The position numbers were made by a program, and so were the translations under genes. This document shows positions 22,750 through 33,140 of a DNA stretch of 64,000 nt, in pieces. Below the pieces are notes generated by a model, which saw only the letters and a program-made list of their open reading frames with translations, made no database searches and was not told the origin of the DNA. Every line of letters begins with the position of its first letter. The stretch's first letter is position 1. This DNA is from Microthyrium microscopicum (lineage: Eukaryota > Ascomycota > Dothideomycetes > Microthyriales > Microthyriaceae), in contig MU004230.1 in NCBI GenBank assembly GCA_010405405.1, forward strand, positions 1,571,744 through 1,635,743, given 5' to 3'.

Positions 22750-23041
22750 TTACGAATTGGCATCGATGTCCGCCCAAGCCGATTTGACCTTGATATTCTT
22801 CTCTTTCGTTTTCTCATAGTTCTCTCTCGTCCGCGCAAGACGGGCCGCTCGTAAACACTTATTCAAGTCGCGTTTGGCATCGGCGCAGCCATTCAGTGCG
22901 CTGTAAAGAAATCCGCGTGCATGGCATGCTTCTAGAGCGTACATGACTTCTTCGCAACCTAGTTGGTTGTCAGCAATGCGCTGGTAGCCGCGAGTTGGGG
23001 AACAGACCGACGTTGTCTTTGGTATGGAGAAGGGGATGCAT
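22750..23041 (-). CDS. cmc2: Cmc2-type twin CX9C mitochondrial assembly protein
   Basis: Small intermembrane-space protein of the Cmc1/Cmc2 family, needed for cytochrome c oxidase assembly and imported by Mia40. Exon 1 (23041-23008, MHPLLHTKDNV) and exon 2 (22958-22750) join across a 49-nt intron to exactly 81 codons, giving 80 residues. Both CX9C motifs are visible: C-EEVMYALEA-C and C-ADAKRDLNK-C, spaced to form a helical hairpin, with HARGF between. The Lys-rich C-terminal extension after the second motif is longer than in yeast Cmc2. The donor is GTCTGT, weaker than usual, but it is the one that restores the family frame. It is divergent from prefoldin 2, 243 bp away. Confidence 0.88.
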
Positions 23042-23284
23042 GTTTGTTGATCGCTTGGAGAGTTGACTCGCCCTTTAGGTTATTGAGACACCAGTATGAT
23101 CTTTTGTTCATTGAATTGGTGATGGCGACGAAGCCAAAGTCGGTGATAATTCGGGATGTGGCCCGAGCTTTGTATCGTAGCCACTTCCGTAGACATTTAT
23201 TCGAAGCTCAAGGCTGAGTTACCCAACATTTTCATCAAACTAGCTTTTCGAAAGAACCGATTCGAAGCACAAGATCTGGACATC

Positions 23285-23897
23285 ATGGCACAGCAGAGAG
23301 TATCTGCGCAAAAGCAGCAAGGTACACGACCCAGCGCCGCGGCCTCAGAACCAAGATATTGATAGTCCATAAAAAAACAGAGCTTCAAGTACAATATCAA
23401 AACTACAAAAACACCCTCCAACAACTCGCACAAAAAATCGGTGACGTCGAACAAGAGGCCGAAGAACACAAGTACGTCTCTTTTCCCCTCCAAGCAAAAA
23501 AAAACCAAGGTGTTTGTTGCTCAGTATACACCGCCTACGCCAATCATCCCTCACCGCCAATCATCCGCAAATGCAAAGCGCCTCCATGCTGAAATCTTTT
23601 TTTTGCAAACAGGTTAGTACTAGAGACATTAGAACCGCTGCCGGCAGATCGCAAGTGCTTCCGCATGATCAACGGCGTGCTGGTGGAGCGGACGACGAAA
23701 GAGGTGATTCCAGCGCTCAAAACCAATTCGGATGGGCTCAAGCAGGTGCTGGATGAGTTGGTGACGCAGTACAAGAGCAAGCAGGATGAGATGGAAAAGT
23801 GGAAGGTGAGTTTTTACCCACATGAATTATGTTGCTGGAATGTTGTTGACCATTCACGTTATAGAAAAAGAATAATGTCACGGTTGTGCAGCAGTGA
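23285..23897 (+). CDS. Prefoldin subunit 2 (Gim4/Pfd2)
   Basis: Beta-type subunit of the hexameric prefoldin chaperone that hands unfolded actin and tubulin to CCT. Four exons (23285-23321, 23381-23471, 23613-23805, 23865-23897) give 117 residues. The N-terminal helix KQQELQVQYQNYKNTLQQLAQKI, the hairpin core VLETLEPLPADRKCFRMINGVLVERT and the C-terminal helix NSDGLKQVLDELV ... EMEKWKKKNN form the usual beta-prefoldin layout. The first acceptor is taken as CAG at 23378-23380, because it gives the family sequence; an earlier in-phase AG at 23364 would insert four residues. Confidence 0.92.
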
Positions 23898-26764
23898 TTT
23901 GTTAGATGATACCCTCAATGCAATTTGTTGAATTCGATTACGTCTATGGGCTTTGTGGTGTTTACTAATTGGTATGTTGTGTTGTTGATGAAGCTAGCGC
24001 ATGTGTTGCAGGATGAAGTGGACCCCATTTTAATAGCAAGGAGAAGCAAAGTAAAAAACGCGGAGTGTTGGGCGAAGTCAGGTGTTTGACGGTTCATGTA
24101 GTCTAGCACAATTGCGGAAGTCGAGGCAATTCTACGTTGGACGTTTATTGGGTTTTGAAAAGAAAAAGTGATACAGGTTATGTTGGACTCTGGATTTATG
24201 CAGCTCATCATTAGCTGTTGCTACGGAAAAGGCCCCCAACCGGCTACAAGTCCTAGTCGAATGAACAGTTCACCAGGCGAAGGCGTCAGCGAAGCAGCTC
24301 TTGGGGGAAAACGTGGTCAACGTGTGCAAGAGTTGTTTTCTTCTTTTGTATTAGCAAGGCTGAGCCGTTCCCCTTGTTGTTAGCTAGTAATGTATTATGC
24401 ACGATGACCTGGCGACAACCTTCAAGTGTGAAAGTAATGTTCAATCGACATGCCAGTCCGCAGCGAGGAAAAGGCAATCAAAGGCTATATGCAGCTAAGT
24501 AAAAGGATTTCGTCTCCAGATTTATTTGTGACGAACATTTCATGCTGACAATTGTGCAGATCATGGAGAGTTTTGTCGATATCAAAAGATATGAGTTGTC
24601 TAGCTCAAGTATCGGCCAGTCAAACCATTCAAGCTTGATATCAGAAATTCCTTGCGATCACCGCCTGAAAGTACTGGGATCAAGGATAGAGGTTAGTTTT
24701 CTTATCCTCCAGTTTGCATGATGGAGTAAATTGTCCCATTTTTGGCATGAATTCTGCGGTATCGGCCGGATAGAACCAGATGATGGTGTGGAAGAGAGGA
24801 GGCAGAGCATGCAAGTTAGACGCCGGCTCATAGCGGCTGTTGACCGCAATTTCAACCTCTAGCCACGGAAGAGGGAACAGAGAGCATGGAGAGCACTTGA
24901 AAAAATGCTCAGGTTCTAGAAGTTGTATATCAAAATTTGATGTGTAGAGTTGAGTTGGAGCTGATATGCTCTTATATCACATCCAATGTGATACCGTACT
25001 TGTGGTGCGTAGTAACCAGTCAAGCCAGTATTTGGTGACCAATAGAGAAATTTCAAAGTCATTTTCACAAACAGCGAAAGGGGATTCGCGGAGCAGACAT
25101 TATAGCGTCCAAGGCTTCCTCTCAGGGATATTTGTCTCAAGCATAAGCCGTGCCAGGTCTTTGATTGGACTTATGCACCTCCCCCGCCGACAACTTGCTC
25201 CAATGCTGCAGTCTGATAGTTTCTCTCTGCTAGATGCGAACTGCAACTCCAGTAGTCTGGGTCCAGGTTTTCCAAGGACAGGGCTTTGCCAACGACTGTC
25301 CTGTTGGATCCCAATAGGCTGAACAGCCAACTTCAGAGAGAACAGCACGGGAGCCACGGGCGGAGGAACGATCCGTGAGGCGGGAACAGCCTTTTAGTGA
25401 TGAACGCGGTTGATTTTTGTTTACATTGATAGGCCAACAGGGCTTTGAGAGCGGTGATTGGACCTGGGAGATGGTGTTTTGATTTGCAGGTGGTGTTGAA
25501 AGTGGAGAGTTGAGATGAAGCAATCAACTCAATGCTCCTGGTAACGGTGATTGCAGGCCAATTTAAGAAGATGAGAAGATGAAGATGATGAGAGAAGAGG
25601 CGACAGAGAGTATTGATGGTGTTTCCCGGTCCGTAAAAATAATGGAAGTCCAGAAGTCGTACTGGTTGCTGCTGTCAGGTGGGCATCGCAGTTGACCATC
25701 CACCTCAAGGCTCAAGCTCACTGCCCAACCGCAACTGCAAGCTCAACTCCAAACCTCCAACCTCTTCCCCAAATTCTCTATTTCCACCTTAGCTGCCTAC
25801 TGCAACTTCAGACGCATCTCCAAGCTCGTCATAACCCACCGCGACCATTCTATTCCAGTCGCATTGTTTGATCTGTCTAGTCCGCTCAAGATATACCCCC
25901 CGCGCACATGCAGGTAGGCTTGTAGTCGACACACAGTGCAGTAGATCGGGCCTTACACCCCTCTGAGTTGTTCACGGAACAAATCTCCCCTGCTGCAGCC
26001 AACACGAAAATCCTCCCAACGGTACGTGGCTCTCTTGTCCCGATACCCAGTTTGTTGCCTTGTGCTTGACATTTCCCTTCGCGACGTCAGGCGGCAGTTG
26101 TACGCGGTGCCTCGACTCTACGCCGCCCAGTATGCATCCATCGCGGCCCTGAGTCTCGCCTTGTTGCGACATGCGCCCTCGCGATGAGCCTGTTGTTGTG
26201 CCAGCAATAGCTTTGCAGCCAGCGCTGTTCTTCTCGGGGCGTAGACAACAGGATCAAAGCAACTCCGCGCCAGCTGGGACTGTCTCTATTGTTGGAAACG
26301 CTTTGCGACGCGTGGGGTGCGTTGGCTCTTATGCTAATTGCTTTCCTACGTGGTACCGCCATAGTGTCATCATCGTCAAGGCTGTACTTTCCTAACGCGC
26401 GCCTGAGAGGCTAACTTACACCGTAGTTTGTCCCTCCACGTCTAGTACCTTCATCACCCCAGACCACACCAGCGCATATCGAACTCGTCCGACCACTCCT
26501 CATCCGTCCGCGCTACCGCGACCGCTCATCTTGACCTGCAGCCTGTAGCTCGTCTAGCCTGTCGAGCTAAGCCTTTGCTCTTTGACTGCAGAAACGAGCC
26601 GCCTTCGTCGTACAGGACTGCTTGTCACGACGCACATCCAGATCGGTAGCATAGTCTCTAGCACAGTGACGTGTACGCCAACATTCTGCATAGCCGGAAT
26701 CAGCCAGCACACCGTTTTCGAGTAGCAGTAGGCCTCCGAGCCAGCTGCAGGACGCCGAATAATT
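23898..26764. other. 2.9-kb gene-free stretch, probably the long HAP3 leader and promoter
   Basis: The longest gene-poor stretch of non-RIP sequence in the window. Short ORFs exist on both strands but none has family resemblance or codon structure. The right end (about 25700-26764) is pyrimidine-rich and looks like a long 5' UTR for HAP3. CCAAT pentamers occur at 25558-25562 (+) and, as ATTGG, at 25164-25168 and 25457-25461. Confidence 0.45.
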
Positions 26765-27827
26765 ATGTCGTCCTCCCCGAAGCCCGAAGATGGTGATGTT
26801 GCACCAACTCCTGAGGAGCAACTCGAGAAAAATATCACTTCTGTACCAGGAGAACCCGGGATGGATGACCACGAGGTAGAAGTCAAGGAACAAGACAGAT
26901 GGCTTCCAATTGCCAATGGTAAGTTTGGTGTTCCCCTTGCTCTCTCTGTTTGCGCTCTTCTTCCATCGAATCAACGATTGCAGCATTCCTGAGGGTCATC
27001 CTGACTGGAACCGCTTGCTTTCACCCCAACCCGCCATTCTATCCAACCATTCGTCAGTTTAGACACTGTTCCCCTGCATCAGAATATCAAAATTGGTCGA
27101 CGTGCAGCTGTCACATCTACTATGAAATCTCCATCCCCAGAAGAGGCGGAATCTCCCGCTACCAGCAACTCTAAAACGTCTTCCAATCATATCAATTCGG
27201 ATGCTAACATTGGTAACTTCGCTCCAGTTGCTCGTATCATGAAATCAGCATTGCCAGACAATGCGAAAATTGCCAAAGAAGCCAAAGAATGCATGCAAGA
27301 GTGCGTATCAGAATTCATCAGCTTCATTACGAGCGAAGGTATATATCAACTATTACGCGCTTTATTCTTGTTAAACTAATATCATCTTCAGCATCCGAAA
27401 AGTGTCAACAAGAGAAGCGAAAAACAGTCAATGGAGAAGACATCTTATTCGCAATGACTTCACTCGGATTCGAAAACTATTCAGAAGCTCTCAAAATCTA
27501 CTTGGCCCGTTATCGCGAGGTAAGCTGCTAGACTTTATTTCCTGACATGCCCATAATCAATCCTCCCCTAAACCCCCTTTTCTCCCCTCTACATATCAAT
27601 GGACATGTCACTGAACAATTGGTACTGATTTCGTCCGCGAGTCCTTCGTTCAAAGCCAAAAACCCGGCAGTGGACCCGGCCTCGCTGGGCCAGCAGGGCC
27701 AAATGCTGCCTCCAACGCATACCCAACAGAATCTACCGACCTAGGACTTGGTGGCGATGTGGATGCAGAGAACGACGCGTCTGCGCTCGACTATTCGCAC
27801 AACGGCAACGGTCAAGTCGAGTATTAG
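26765..27827 (+). CDS. CCAAT-binding factor subunit B (HAP3/NF-YB)
   Basis: Histone-fold subunit of the heterotrimeric CCAAT-binding complex. Exons 26765-26918, 27228-27338, 27392-27519 and 27642-27827 sum to 193 codons (192 residues). The conserved core runs from residue about 43: [20 protein letters not shown], then [54 protein letters not shown] and [10 protein letters not shown]. It is close to identical to other fungal HAP3 proteins. The acidic N-terminus and the Gly/Pro/Asn-rich tail are variable. Intron 1 is 309 nt, several times longer than the gene's neighbours, and its branch-like CTAAC lies at about 27204. The last acceptor is chosen to keep phase and is less certain. Confidence 0.94.
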
Positions 27828-29234
27828 GAGAAACTGCTATGATCTTCTCGCACGCCGCGAAAGTCTCGTCAATGGTAGAGCACAAATGCGCCAGTGGACT
27901 CGTGGAGAGGGGATTTCTTGGGACGGGTTTGCAAGGCTTTGGGAAATGGGTAGATATTTTGCGCACAGCTGGCTGGGTTCCGGAACTAGCGACGGGTATT
28001 CTGAATGGGAATTATTTTCTTGCGATTCTCTCCCACATCTTTTCGAGTGTGTTTGCTCTTGCGTGTCACACCGAAAGTTTCGCACGGCCGATACTTCTTG
28101 GCTGTGGTACGGGATTCTTTGTAGCCGTGTCGTACGAGTACGGTCGATGAGAGTTGACAGACAGGCTGCTGTAGCTTTGTATGACATGTGCGACTACTGG
28201 TCCTCGGATTGACGTTGTAGCATCCAGCCTTGCTGGAAGCGCATTTGGCGGTCTGCGTACAATATATAAGAGATTGTCATATAGGCTGAAAGGCGTCCTG
28301 CTTTCAGCTGTTGGCATTATATGCATTAGCAAGTAGGACTCTTCCCGTCCTTGCTACCGCATGCTTTACATAGCGTGCTGTTAGTGTATTCCATTTCGTC
28401 CCTGGTACTGGGAAATATCCAGAGTATCCCGTCAATGCCGTTGGTGGTTGGCTGATATCTTATTGGTCGAAAATACGAGGCAAGGCTGATGAGCAAGGCT
28501 GAGATTCGTTCTTATCACTTCATGTTCTTAGCAGCTCTCTCATGGTACATCCATGACTTTCAATCAGGGACAAATCTAACCGTTTTCAATTGACCAGTGC
28601 GTTCAAGTTCGGCTGCCAAAAAACGACTCTACCAGCATGTAGGAAACTGTAGGCCGCTGGCGAATTGTCCAAACATGGCACGTTTGACATGCTTTACTGT
28701 CGCACATGGGAGCCTCTACAATGTCTGTAAAATAATGCCTTGATATTCGTAGATGCTCAGGGTACAATAGATAAACCGACTTGGCAGGTTTACTTGTGCA
28801 TTTTGTCATCAAGACGACTATCACCAAGAAAACACTATTTGCTAAAAATAATCCTTTAAAAAGCAGAAGAGCAGTCTGTCAGCGTCTTCCGAGAGAGACA
28901 TCTGATGTTCTACCAGCGCGGTCTTCGACCGCGGTCCAATGGACCTACCTAGCGCAGCTCTCCAGCCTTCACTCTATTAAAGGAAATCCACTACTAGTAT
29001 ATCATATCCTTAATCAAAACTACCTGCTGGCTCTACATCTCGAGTACCGTCTTTACAAATGGCTTGAAGAACCCCTTCGTCTTGCTGAAGGACTACACAG
29101 CCGGCAGGCACATGATAACAATCAGCTTGTTGTCCAGACCATCTGCAGCCATCATTCCCACCTGAAACAAGATTCCCTCTAAATTGAAGATCAGCTTATG
29201 TCTGTAGTGATAGTGATCAATGTGCGACAGCAAC
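27828..29234. other. Gene-free stretch between HAP3 and the SGNH hydrolase gene
   Basis: About 1.4 kb. A 133-codon open frame at 28781-29182 has no ATG and no recognisable family. Nothing else is supported. It probably carries the HAP3 3' UTR and that of the convergent hydrolase gene. Confidence 0.4.
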
Positions 29235-30506
29235 TTACGGTTTGAAAAGAGTAGCAATGAGATATCTCAGGTTATATGCAATCTGGCGATTTCCCAACCT
29301 TTTTGGGTGAAAGGCAGATGCTTGAACAAGAGCAATAGTAGCATCCGGCCAAGCCTCCGTGTCGCGCTCTTGAAGTTTTGGTGCAGTCTCATTGTTTGGT
29401 TGTCGTTCAGCTACAGCTCGCCGGAGGTCATTCCCATCTCTGGGGGTTGGCCATCCAGAATTTCTCTCTTCAAGGTTCGAGTCGATGGCATTGAACCAGA
29501 CATCCTCATTGGTTGCTCCTCGGGGGTCATCTCCCCTGGATAGTTCGCAAAAGCGATGTGTGTCCCAGCTACTAGGACTTGCATCGGGGTCCACGAATTC
29601 AATCCTGCCATTGCGGTCCTCTCGATTTACTTCAGCTACGGCCTGTGCAAGAATGCGGTTGGCTGACGCGATCGCCCCGTTAATATCATTTCGAATCTTG
29701 AAGCGTAACTTCAATGGGGTGAACCAGTCGCTTGGAAAAAAAGTCTTATCGTCACAGACGTCGTTGGCAAAAGCTGGAGCAAAGAACGCAGGGTAGCCGG
29801 TTACAAAAAGTATCCCTCCTGGTGCAAGAGCTCTGTTGGCTACTGATCGAATCGTTGCTCTAACATTGGCCTCATTCCATACATTCCAACCACCAAGTTT
29901 AGTTTGAGCTGAGCGGATTGCCATATCACACGCTAACGACGCGGCTGATTCACCAACGAAGCCTGTTTGTGCGTAGCTAGCATAAACGCATTTCTTCTAC
30001 AAGAGATTAGACTGATTCAATGTAAAGTTGCCACATTACTTACCACGACTTCCCCGAAGCCATAATCGTTTCCGGTAATAGAAAGTGTTGCGACTTCAAA
30101 CGTATCCGTGAGACTTTTTAATTGACCATCTATATCTTTCATAACAGCACCTGAGCAAGAGACAAAGTCATTCAACTGTACCACATGCCCATCGTTAAAT
30201 GCTCGAGGTACAATTGTTGTTAGCCACCATGGATACGCGCCATCTTGTCGACCACACGTGTCTGATATCACAATTAAGCTTTTTACAAGTAAAGCGAACT
30301 CAATAAATCCAAGTGGCACGGAACTTACAGTCTTTCCGGTCCCTAGAACTTTTCAAAAATTCTCCAGATCCAATTCCAGCAGAGAAACTGTCCCCAAGTG
30401 CTACGAAAGAGTTTGGCAGCCGCCCAAGAGAAACCCATTGATTCGCATTGATCAGGATAGGTCCAAGGGCCAAACCCACACAGGCGGTCATCAAATGACC
30501 TACCAT
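29235..30506 (-). CDS. Secreted SGNH/GDSL-type hydrolase
   Basis: Predicted extracellular esterase or lipase; the substrate is unknown. Exons 30506-30329, 30261-30044 and 29996-29235 join in frame to 385 residues. The N-terminus MVGHLMTACVGLALGPILINA fits a signal peptide. Block I is FVALGDSFSAGIGSG, with the nucleophile Ser in GDS. Block III is ITGNDYGFGEVV, with the oxyanion Asn in GND. The C-terminal catalytic His is likely in SAFHPKRLGNRQIA (block V). Several Cys residues (CGRQDGAYP, FVSCSG, CVYAS, CDD) suggest disulfides. The gene looks intact, although its neighbour upstream is damaged. Confidence 0.85.
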
Positions 30507-31002
30507 TTCGAAGAAATCTGTACTGTGTTTTGCGTGATGCGTAGCGCAATATAACTCAAGGAGGTAAACGAAGACAGTAAAAACGAGCGTTGGCAGACCA
30601 AGAAGCTAAAATCTAGCACCCAACAGCAGAGATTCTATCCATCTTATATGACCAGACTGCATAATGCTCGTTGGAGTAGCCATGTAGTACCGCCAAGTTC
30701 TATGTACTTTCGCTAAACACAAAGACAGAAATTGACCTCCAGGAATGCGGTCTAGATCTCTATCGAGGTCTGTTACAAGCAATACAATTCGGGGTAGCCG
30801 AGACTACTGTCAATTTCCTGTTCTGCGAGTGATACAATGTTAGAGCCATTTTATCAGTATTGGTAATAAGTTAGCCTTGAAGATGTGCTTGTACGCAGGT
30901 CAAAGACTGAATGTCTCAATTCTGTCAGACCTACAGCCGTCCTTAATTTCAGCTCGCAGCTGTGCTATAAGTACAGAGCACTGAAAGAGATGCGGCTGAT
31001 AT
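30507..31002. other. Intergenic, hydrolase promoter side
   Basis: About 500 bp without an ORF of interest. It should contain the promoter of the leftward SGNH hydrolase gene and the 3' end of the 2OG oxygenase locus. Confidence 0.4.
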
Positions 31003-32256
31003 TCTATTGGTAATACTCCTCAAGGATGGTTACGCCGGTTGTATAGGGAAACACGACTTGGAGGCCCGACCGTGTCTGAAAATTCTGAATGGAAGATAAC
31101 AAAGCACTTACACCATTTCCAAGACAGGTAAATTTCCATCTTCTTAAGATTACCGCTCCAATGTACAAGTTAGCACCTGCATACACTTTGATACTTACCT
31201 GGCCTAGGTAGGTACTTATACATATCTTTGATAACGTAACGCAAGTCTGTTTGGAAGGAAGGTGGGACATTGAATGAGCTTTTCCAAAGCTGAGTATAAG
31301 TGAAGAGACGATTGATCGAATGCATCCATATGCGTTGCCATCAAAGATGGAGCATACTTGGTCCAGTGAAAATTGTAGGTCAGAGTAAGACGGTGGCCTT
31401 CAGTGACTTCGAATACTTCGTGCTCACAGTCAGAGAAGAATGCTGCCCACTGAATAAATTTGGAGTCAGTATTTGACCAGTCGAAGTGAACCTCGCGACC
31501 AGTATGTCGCACAACTAAAGCACCCTTTTAGAAATATTAGGGATTCGCCACGACTGTTAGAAGACATGTACGAATCTTGATGTGGTGTTGGTAGACAGAT
31601 GACAAGCGAGCCCATCTGATCTACAGAACGCGGTGTATCGACATGTGGCTTGAACTTTCCCGAGGGACCAGAGTAGACATTGAGCTTGTACAATTCTGCT
31701 CGAACACCATCATGAGCCGCATGGTAGTTTCGGGGTGGTCCGCCTCGAGCGAGCGCTTGGGCAACGGTGTGCATTATCTTATTGTTGGAGAGATTGAAGT
31801 TGGTACAGAAGTCTTCCACATCCATTTTGCCAGCCTTGCGATATTCTTCATCAAGGACTCCTTCAATACCTCTTCCGAGAGTGGCAGGCTGACAATCCGC
31901 CAATAGTTGGTAGAATGCATCGTAGTTGTGATTGCCGACACGATCAGGTTCATCCAGTGGAAAGGTAACTTTGAGTCCACGACCTTCTTCCCTACTATCC
32001 TACCGAATAGTAAAGGGATCTTGCTTAGTTGGGTCGTTTGACACGGGGTCAATGGTACCTCCAATCGTAAAGCGGCTGAAAGTATTAGAGACATTTTTTA
32101 GGAGGGCCAGTTGATTGTCATTGCCTTCATCCACAACTGGACCTGTATTTAAATAACGTTAAAGCCATGAACTTCGGAGCAGGTGGGATTTATACCTTCA
32201 AATATCTTGCCTTCGGATAACTCGCCTTCAGGAAGGGGCAACTGTGTCTGCGACAT
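31003..32256 (-). pseudogene. 2OG-Fe(II) oxygenase (prolyl-4-hydroxylase-like), probably damaged
   Basis: Fungal cytosolic 2-oxoglutarate dioxygenase-like locus. Exon 1 at 32256 gives MSQTQLPLPEGELSEGKIFEG. After a short intron comes LALLKNVSNTFSRFTIGGTI, then DSREEGRGLKVTFPLDEPDRVGNHNYDAFYQLLADCQPATLGRG. The catalytic HxD is in GKFKPHVDTPRSVDQMGSLVICLP, and further blocks read VVRHTGREVHFDW and FFSDCEHEVFEVTEGHRLTLTYNF. The second exon frame is interrupted by TAG at 31996-31998, just before DSREEG, where relatives as I recall them carry Trp (IRWD). The intron donor after TPHQ is not canonical GT, and the C-terminal part cannot be assembled cleanly. A 45-nt intron with a weak GTGTCA donor could bypass the stop, so decay is likely but not proven. 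Confidence 0.6.
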
Positions 32257-33065
32257 TTTGGTCTGTTGTACGTGGATATGAAGCGAATCAAGGTTCTAAA
32301 CAAAACTGGGAGACTTTGACGAAAGCTCACAAGTTGTAGCAGAAGATGAAGAAGTGCTGTGTTTGCAATGGGTGCGTTAGGAAGGGCTATGTGAGATAAG
32401 TGTTAATTTCATATTGTCGAGGGAAAGTGTGTATCTTCCAGATCTAGAAGTGAATTAGTCGTTGAGGTGTTACATATTAGTAGCCTTTCTCTGAACTCTA
32501 CCTCAATTAGAGGCGGAATGAACACGGTGGACTTGTAATCAGCTGGACATTGGCCCTTCCTGCTTGTTTAACTCGTGAATACATGACGAGAGGAATGCCG
32601 AAAGAATTGTCACACACGAGTCGGAAGGTATAGCGCTTGGTAAATAACACACTTTGGGTTTCTCATCTCGGATCTCAACTCTAACGACAACCTTTTGGTA
32701 TGATCTGGTAAGCCGGAACTCTAGTGTTTATTGCAAGTGCTTGCTGAATATGTTCTTGCTCGTATATCAGAGTTGACGCGCTTATTCTCTGGAGATATAA
32801 GCTTCTACTGCGAAACATTATTTCACTATAATCTATTCCTCGACCACGAAGATTGTCAATTTAGGTACTTGTGAAGTCGAGTTTCTCGAAGAAGATAACT
32901 TGCTACATACCTAGGTACCTAGGTTCTTAACTTTGACATATCATTCCAGTATGATGTCGATCAGAACCCAAGAAGGATCAGCTTTAAACTTCTTCAATCA
33001 CCAGCTCAAGTTCGAACTTGTCTAAGTGGAAACTCAAGAAGCTCTTGATGCAGCATAATGGCAGA
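32257..33065. other. Intergenic, 2OG oxygenase promoter side up to the Fot1-like element
   Basis: About 800 bp, ordinary composition, no supported gene. The boundary to AT-rich sequence is abrupt and coincides with the transposon inverted repeat at 33068. Confidence 0.45.
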
Positions 33066-33067
33066 TA

Positions 33068-33140
33068 TCCGTAGACAACACCCACCGCCGTAGGCAGTGG
33101 GGGACGCCTAAACGCTACGGACAGCTAAACGCTACATGTT
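33068..33140. repeat. Left terminal inverted repeat of the Fot1-like element
   Basis: 73 bp, pairs with 35837-35909 in inverted orientation with five transition differences. It stays GC-rich and keeps several CA dinucleotides, unlike the interior. Confidence 0.92.

Noticed and set aside
24168-24383. 71-codon ORF in the 2.9-kb gap
   Set aside because: No start context, no homology signal, no splice partner.
28781-29182. 133-codon open frame between HAP3 and the hydrolase gene
   Set aside because: Starts at TTG with no ATG anywhere and no recognisable domain.
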